The translations under genes and the position numbers were made by a program. DNA of 64,000 nt, taken from contig OZ316897.1 in NCBI GenBank assembly GCA_973895155.1, positions 9,796,001 through 9,860,000 on the forward strand. Reading direction: 5' to 3'. Each line of letters opens with the position of its first letter. The first letter of the stretch is position 1. This document shows, in pieces, positions 58,795 to 64,000 of the stretch. Below the pieces are notes generated by a model. The model was not told where the DNA came from, did not search any database, and was given only the letters and a program-made list of their open reading frames with translations. This DNA is from Marsupella aquatica (taxonomy: Eukaryota; Marchantiophyta).

Positions 58795-59634
58795 TGCCCC
58801 CAAGGTCTTGTAAAGCCAAGTGCAGCCAGTGGTGCCAGATTAATTTACTAAAAGGCAAATTGGGTACCCAATGTCACTTATTAGGGCCAACTCGCATGTC
58901 GACACTCCTTCACAATACGGCCCTTACCTCATGCGCCACTTCAAGGAAAAGTGTGATCTGCTATACCAATCAGACAAACCAGTACAAGGTCATCGTTGAT
59001 CATTCTGTCAGCCACAGTCCAGGACGTGCTATGTATAGAAGTTTGAGGTTTGTTTTATGAGCAAAGTAGAGGTCAGGACCTGCAAGGGCCGGAAAGTTTC
59101 CGGACCTTGCCCTTGGGCCCCCGATCTGCAGTCAGGCCTGCCTAAGGAGGGGCTTACGGGATTGCACAATTATCAAGTCTCATCACGACATGTTGCAGTC
59201 TAAGGGCCGCATTGTGAAGGACTCTCGACATGCGAGTTGGCCCTTAGTCTTTGGCTAAAGTTTTTCTAGATGTGAGAAGAGGAGATCTTATGAATGACTT
59301 GTGGGTCCCTTTTCAATGTAAATGACTTAAAATAGAAATGGACCAAAGGGCCAGAAGAAGAGACCCCGGAAGAGACATCCAAGAGAGGTGGTCTAAAATC
59401 TAGGACAAAAGAGTGCTCCACATAAGCAAAAAATGGACCCCACTACATTCCATGTAGGATTGGCAACAGGTTTGGTTGAAAGTGCCCCCAAGGTTTTGTA
59501 AAGTGAACAGCAACAATTTCTCCTAAATAGATGGCTCTGATCAGATCTTGGAGACCAAACAAAAGTCTAAACTGCCCCCAACGTCTTGTAAAGCCACAAC
59601 ACGGGAATTAAACTGCCCCCAATGTCTTGTAAAG
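58795..59634. repeat. Four copies of a 21-bp motif GCCCCCAA-x-GTCTTGTAAAGC
   Basis: Copies at about 58796-58816, 59484-59503, 59574-59594 and 59614-59634, all on the plus strand with one or two differences. Spacing is irregular. Origin unknown; the first lies outside the MITE at 58884. Confidence 0.6.
58884..59243. mobile_element. 360-bp PIF/Harbinger-type (Tourist-like) MITE
   Basis: Inverted ends of about 43 bp: GGGCCAACTCGCATGTCGA, then about five bases, then CTTCACAAT and GGCCCTTA, with a few mismatches. It is flanked on both sides by TTA (58881-58883 and 59244-59246), the TSD used by PIF/Harbinger elements. No transposase is encoded, so it is non-autonomous. Confidence 0.85.
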
Positions 59635-62153
59635 CAACGTAATTCTAGTTAGCCTGAAAGATCCAGCAGTCAACATCCTGCAAGTTTTCATCATCAAATA
59701 GCCGTCACCATCCTCAATTTAACCTCAATGATTTCTCCCACCCTCGATGGGGCCGGGGAGTGGGGCAGCCAACCAAGTGGGACCACATTAGGTTGGGGCT
59801 TGGGCAAGTATGAGACCCAACCCAATGTTGAGGGTTGGATGGGGGATTGGAAAGGGTTTTAGAGTTCAGGATATGGAGGACCATCTTATGGTGAATCCTG
59901 ACCAATGTTGATCATGGTTGGATTGTTTGTTTGGCTTCCCTTAACCACCAATCGAAAAAGATGGCAAAGTAGTAATTAAACTAGAAAAAATGGCAAAGTG
60001 GTAAACCTGAGTCCTTGAAATGGTTTGCAGGGCTTAACATTGACCACCCCTACCAGCTTACTTTATTGATGTAAATTTTGGACAGATCCATCTCCCCAAA
60101 ACATTTTGGTCACTTTTTGGCAAAACTTTTGCTAGATTGTTTGTCTCCCTTAATTAGCAAGATTGCACCTAGTCACGCATCCCATTTGCCACAACCCAAC
60201 GGCCATCCTTAAATCTGGGGAGATCTAATGGTCACTCAGGAACTAATTTACAAAAACCAGACGAGGATTATTCCTAGCATTTCTCCCTACAGAGAGGCTG
60301 GCATTTGCCACACTAGCAAAAAAGGAAAAAAACCTTAAACCACAACTTGCCCTAAGTATATAAGGGGAAGTGTCCAAGACCTCCCCCTTTTTCCACATTT
60401 TAATCATTGTTTTCCTCTAGCATGCCAGTTTGCTCCACAATTTCAGAAAAAATCTCCTTTTAATGGTAACTACGCGTAACCCATAGTTTTTGAAGGGCAG
60501 TTGTGGTTTAAAGATTACCCTGCCCCTTACTCTACCTTAGCCTTGATGGTGGTCAAGATTGATTTGAAATACATTACTATAAAAACAATTGATAAAATTT
60601 GAAGGCCTTGATGTACGTTGGTCAAGATTGATAATATTGTAAGATTACCCTGCCCCTTACTCTACCTTAGCCTTGATGTTTTTATATTTTCATTGTTACA
60701 TGACACCGGTCTCAAATATGGTCCTGGCTACCTTTGTGAACTTGTCATCCACGCTCGCATCCATGTGGGAAATGCTGACATATTTGTAAATACAAAAACA
60801 TTTGTGGTAGTATTGTCAATTAAAACATGTTTAGTGACAATACTTAAAAATTTGTTTCATTAATTTTTAGAATGGGCACATTGACTGACTGGATATGGTG
60901 GCGGCCATGGAAGAGAACGGTACTAAACTGATCAATCAAGAGACTTCTCATCGGCTGAGTTCACCAGTATACGGAAAAATTCACAGCAATTGGAGGAGTT
61001 TGAGTCCCGGGAAGCTGCGCACAAAATTGATCTGAGCACCTCAATCATTAGTACAGTGACAGTGTCGTAGTGGGGTACTCCATTTTGAGTGGAGATTGTG
61101 TCTGCGTAGACTGTAGATGTTTAGGCAATGTGGAGGACTGGACCGATTGAGGCACCGCAATCTACTGTAGGGGACATTTTTATAATCAGCTCTGCAGAAC
61201 ATGATGTTGTGTGGTTTCTAGAGAATCTATTATTTTGATGTCGTGAGTGGATGAGACCAAACTGTAGATTATGACTTTCCCATCATGAAATTATGGGGAT
61301 GGTGTATTGCATTGCTTACCCAGAGGACTCTACTGCCTCAGCCTCCTCCTGCTTCATGCAGTTTAAAGGTGGATTTGAAACCATTCACTTATCTTCTTGA
61401 TCACATATGATACTTGATCAAGAACTTGGTTGTGTCACTTGTCCAATGAAGGTGAGTCAGCGAGATCATACAAGTTCCAACACCCCGTCCTAGCTCTTTG
61501 TACAGCTTTTTTACAAACTAATATAATGCCTTATTAAAATTGGGAAGGTGACACCAAAAGCTGCCAATGATTTGAGATCTGAGGTTGAGAGATTCTAGGC
61601 TGCTAGTTTCAGAAGATGTCATGAGGGAAAACAAATCATAAACATTGGAATATAAGTCATTATCGGTGCATGTCAGTGGCCAATTCATAATTACTATAAG
61701 TCACCAAGTGTAGTGACTTACGGGGCAGGTCCGTTGAGCATGTGCTGCTGTCTACTGGTACTAACAATTTCAATTTCCAAGACTCACTGCATATCAAAGA
61801 TGAGCTTCCACCAAAATCATTCAATCGTATATAGGAGACCCACGATGAAGGCCACACGGAGGATGCTATCACTGCCAAAAATTCAATTCAATTCACATAG
61901 TACACTCAGGTTTAGGGTTGACACATGAATCGCCTCCTTAATTCAGCACCTTTTGAGTGGGGTCTCTTTCATAGTAAAGCAAAATGATTGACTGAATGGA
62001 GTCAACATGTAAAGTCATGACCCCAATGGGGACTATGATTGAATGCGTGTATTTCTTCCATAGGTACACTTGGACTGGAGACTGGAGTTTTTCCGTAGAC
62101 AAGTCAAATGAGCCTTTTGAGTCTTGTAAGAGAAACAAACAATTCAATGTATG
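59250..62153. other. No gene recognised
   Basis: Contains the dispersed repeat at about 60165-60340 (shared with 17820-17995) and a local duplication: GATTACCCTGCCCCTTACTC, then TACCTTAGCCTTGATG, occurs at 60514 and 60643, with GTTGGTCAAGATTGAT between. No supported coding exon. Confidence 0.35.
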
Positions 62154-62458
62154 CACGGGGTTTCAATTCCAAAGAATTGACACATCAGTTGTAACATGGA
62201 ATAGAACAATTTGATTGGTTCTAATAGAAGACTTAGAAATTTTTGTGAAAATATTTAGGGTATTTTAAATACAAGTTTGAGTCTTTTAAGAAACTTTAGT
62301 GTACTTTTTATCATACTTTAGAATATTTTAGGAATATTCTAACTTTACAGGGGTTAAATATTAATTTTTTCCTACATTTTAGGTGATCTACAGTAAGACT
62401 TAAAAAAGTTTCAGGTGAAGAGGGGGGGGGGGGGCTTCTATATAGTAAGACCCCTGAT
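62154..62458. mobile_element. 305-bp MITE of the CTCGGGGGTYTCAC family
   Basis: Matches the 4590-7352 element at both ends in the same orientation: CACGGGGTTTCAATTCC, then CACATCAG, on the left, and TTTACAGGGG, CTACATTTTAGG and TATAGTAAGACCCCTGAT on the right. The interior is deleted. Flanks AATGTATG (62146-62153) and AATGTAAG (62459-62466) agree at 7 of 8 bases, the same TSD size. Its ends are more diverged than the other copies, so it is older. A G12 run lies at about 62423. Confidence 0.8.
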
Positions 62459-62563
62459 AATGTAAGGTTTAGTCCTCCAAAAGTCCATGTCGGTCACAAG
62501 CACACACAACAGGGACCCTGTTGTGCATGCTCTGGAGTCTGAAGGAGTCTGGACTGCAGGTAC

Positions 62564-62717
62564 GAGCATACTAATTTACCGAAAGGCTGATTGAGCTAGA
62601 GGAGTGATATTGAGCCCAAGCACATTGCTGTTGAGAATTGGAGCATACTAATTTACAGAAAGGCTGATTGAGCTAGAGGAGTGAAATTGAGCCCAAGCAC
62701 ATTGCTGTTGAGGATTG
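62564..62717. repeat. 77-bp tandem duplication
   Basis: GAGCATACTAATTTACCGAA through ATTGCTGTTGAGAATTG occurs at 62564-62640 and 62641-62717 with about four differences. Confidence 0.9.
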
Positions 62718-64000
62718 GTTTTGTGTGAAATTGACTCTGCGCAAAGGCAGTAGTAAAGAACTGTAGAGAGGTGGACCTACATCCTGTTAGGAGCCAAACA
62801 GGAAGGAAGAAAGACAATGATGATCTATCAATGTAAAACATCCAATAAGACAGAACACTGAAGAAGAAGGAGGAACAATAGAGATTTACAAAAAATCACG
62901 GACAATAGGTTTAGAAAGATGACAGAAAAATATCACAATGACAAATGTAGACACAGGTGCAACAAAATGCCATTTAGAAAGCCTTGGAACCATGATAATG
63001 CAGGCAGGTCTGGTCTGGGTTACTAGCCTATAACCCTATGACTAGAAAGTGAAGAAATTTCTGTGAGCTTTGTTGGAGCAAGGGTCAGGCTGGAACCCCT
63101 GCCCAGACATACAGTACATAATTTCAGTCCAGATTAATAAATTAATTAATTTTTAAATCAAGGACCCCATAGAAAGGGAGGCAAAAGAAATCAGTTACAA
63201 TATTATTTGAATCCAAGGCCTATGAGTCCTTACTCAAGTGAGCTACCACTCAACCATGCCACCTTTGGCTCTCCGGAAAAAAATTAATTCCAAGCAACAG
63301 ATTATGGGAATAGCAAGGGCCTCCAAAAATGTTTACATGCCGGTAACCTGCCTTCCTAACACAAACTGTAACACCATCGAGAGGTCAAATGCCAGTAGGC
63401 CGAGTTATGCCCGAGTATGCAACTCTGATCCAAGCTCACAGAGTTGTAAACACTCTATGAATAATTTGTTTGCCTTGAAGCCTAAAGCTGACCCATCCAA
63501 CAACACAAACTAGATGATCAACTCGAGAGCATTAATTGTTCAAAGCTGACCCATCCAAGAGAGATAGAGGATGGACTCCCAAGCATTAATTAAATTGTTC
63601 ATTGCACTCATCTGCGTTGGTGTATGAGTGCATGAATTTGTTTTGCTGTGAGCTTGTCCGCATGTGCTTCCTTTCACCTAAAGCAAAAGGGGGAAACATG
63701 CTTTAGTATCCCAACAAACCCTAGGCATAGATATTGTCCAGACCTTCTCCTGGGGGCAATCTACAGAGGATCTGTGGGATTCATTGAAGCAGACCAACAG
63801 CATGTCCCTGGATTTGAAAATGAACTAATAGGGAAAGAGTTGTTTGCAAGCGAACCACTGTAGAATTCTGGGTTTCAAAAAAGGAATCCCAGACAAATGC
63901 ATGGAATGAACGAATCTTCAATTTGGATCCCAGAACTCCACCCTTTTCAACCAGAAACCCTTTCTTCCTTTCTTCCTTTCTTCCTTTTTTTATATACAGA
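62718..64000. other. No gene recognised
   Basis: AT-rich. Short direct repeat AAAGCTGACCCATCCAA at about 63483 and 63542. A (TTTCTTCC)n run closes the window at about 63961-63986. Confidence 0.35.

Noticed and set aside
1-64000. CRISPR array, tRNA, rRNA or prokaryotic operon
   Set aside because: No regularly spaced identical repeats with unique spacers, no tRNA or rRNA signatures were noticed, and the genes have spliceosomal introns.

Overview
The window looks like nuclear DNA of a plant (streptophyte), probably a non-seed land plant or a close algal relative. The evidence is GT-AG introns, a plant-type cyclophilin with the plant loop insertion, a UDP-arabinopyranose mutase (RGP family), an NADPH-dependent reductase pair of the DFR/TKPR/CCR-like SDR family, and abundant Ty1/copia and Ty3/gypsy elements. 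The species cannot be fixed from the sequence. Gene density is low: about four intact genes in 64 kb, plus part of one at the left edge. Most of the rest is transposons, MITEs and tandem repeats.

Layout. 0-1.5 kb: minus-strand exons with a PHD-like zinc finger (running off the left edge) and a BRCT domain. 2.5-3.6 kb: internally repeated DNA. 4.0-9.35 kb: a decayed Ty1/copia element carrying a 2.76-kb DNA transposon with perfect 8-bp target duplications. 11.2-14.0 kb: SDR gene copy A (minus, six exons, intact). 14.4-20.3 kb: promoter repeats, unassigned DNA and a minisatellite. 21.7-22.5 kb: cyclophilin (minus, two exons). 23.2-24.1 kb: tandem repeats. 24.6-31.7 kb: complete but decayed minus-strand Ty1/copia with both LTRs, 5-bp TSD, tRNA-Met-type primer site and a nested MITE. 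32.2-41.0 kb: an unusual Ty3/gypsy element. 45.1-48.2 kb: SDR copy B (plus, intact), an inverted paralogue of copy A. 50-51 kb: tandem repeats. 53.3-55.2 kb: UDP-arabinopyranose mutase (minus, four exons). 55-64 kb: unassigned DNA with a PIF/Harbinger-type MITE and another MITE of the 8-bp-TSD family.

The most interesting object is the Ty3/gypsy element. Between its aspartic protease and reverse transcriptase it carries an uninterrupted cytosine-C5 DNA methyltransferase domain resembling DNMT3. After the integrase it carries a PHD-type zinc finger where many plant gypsy elements have a chromodomain. Methyltransferase-bearing retrotransposons have been described in charophyte algae and dinoflagellates; this element adds the combination with a PHD finger. 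Gag, the Pol junctions, integrase and the PHD finger have stops or frameshifts, so this copy is dead as an autonomous element. A second notable item is a family of four related DNA transposons/MITEs (TIR CTCGGGGGTYTCAC, 8-bp TSD), one of which is packed with repeated palindromes.
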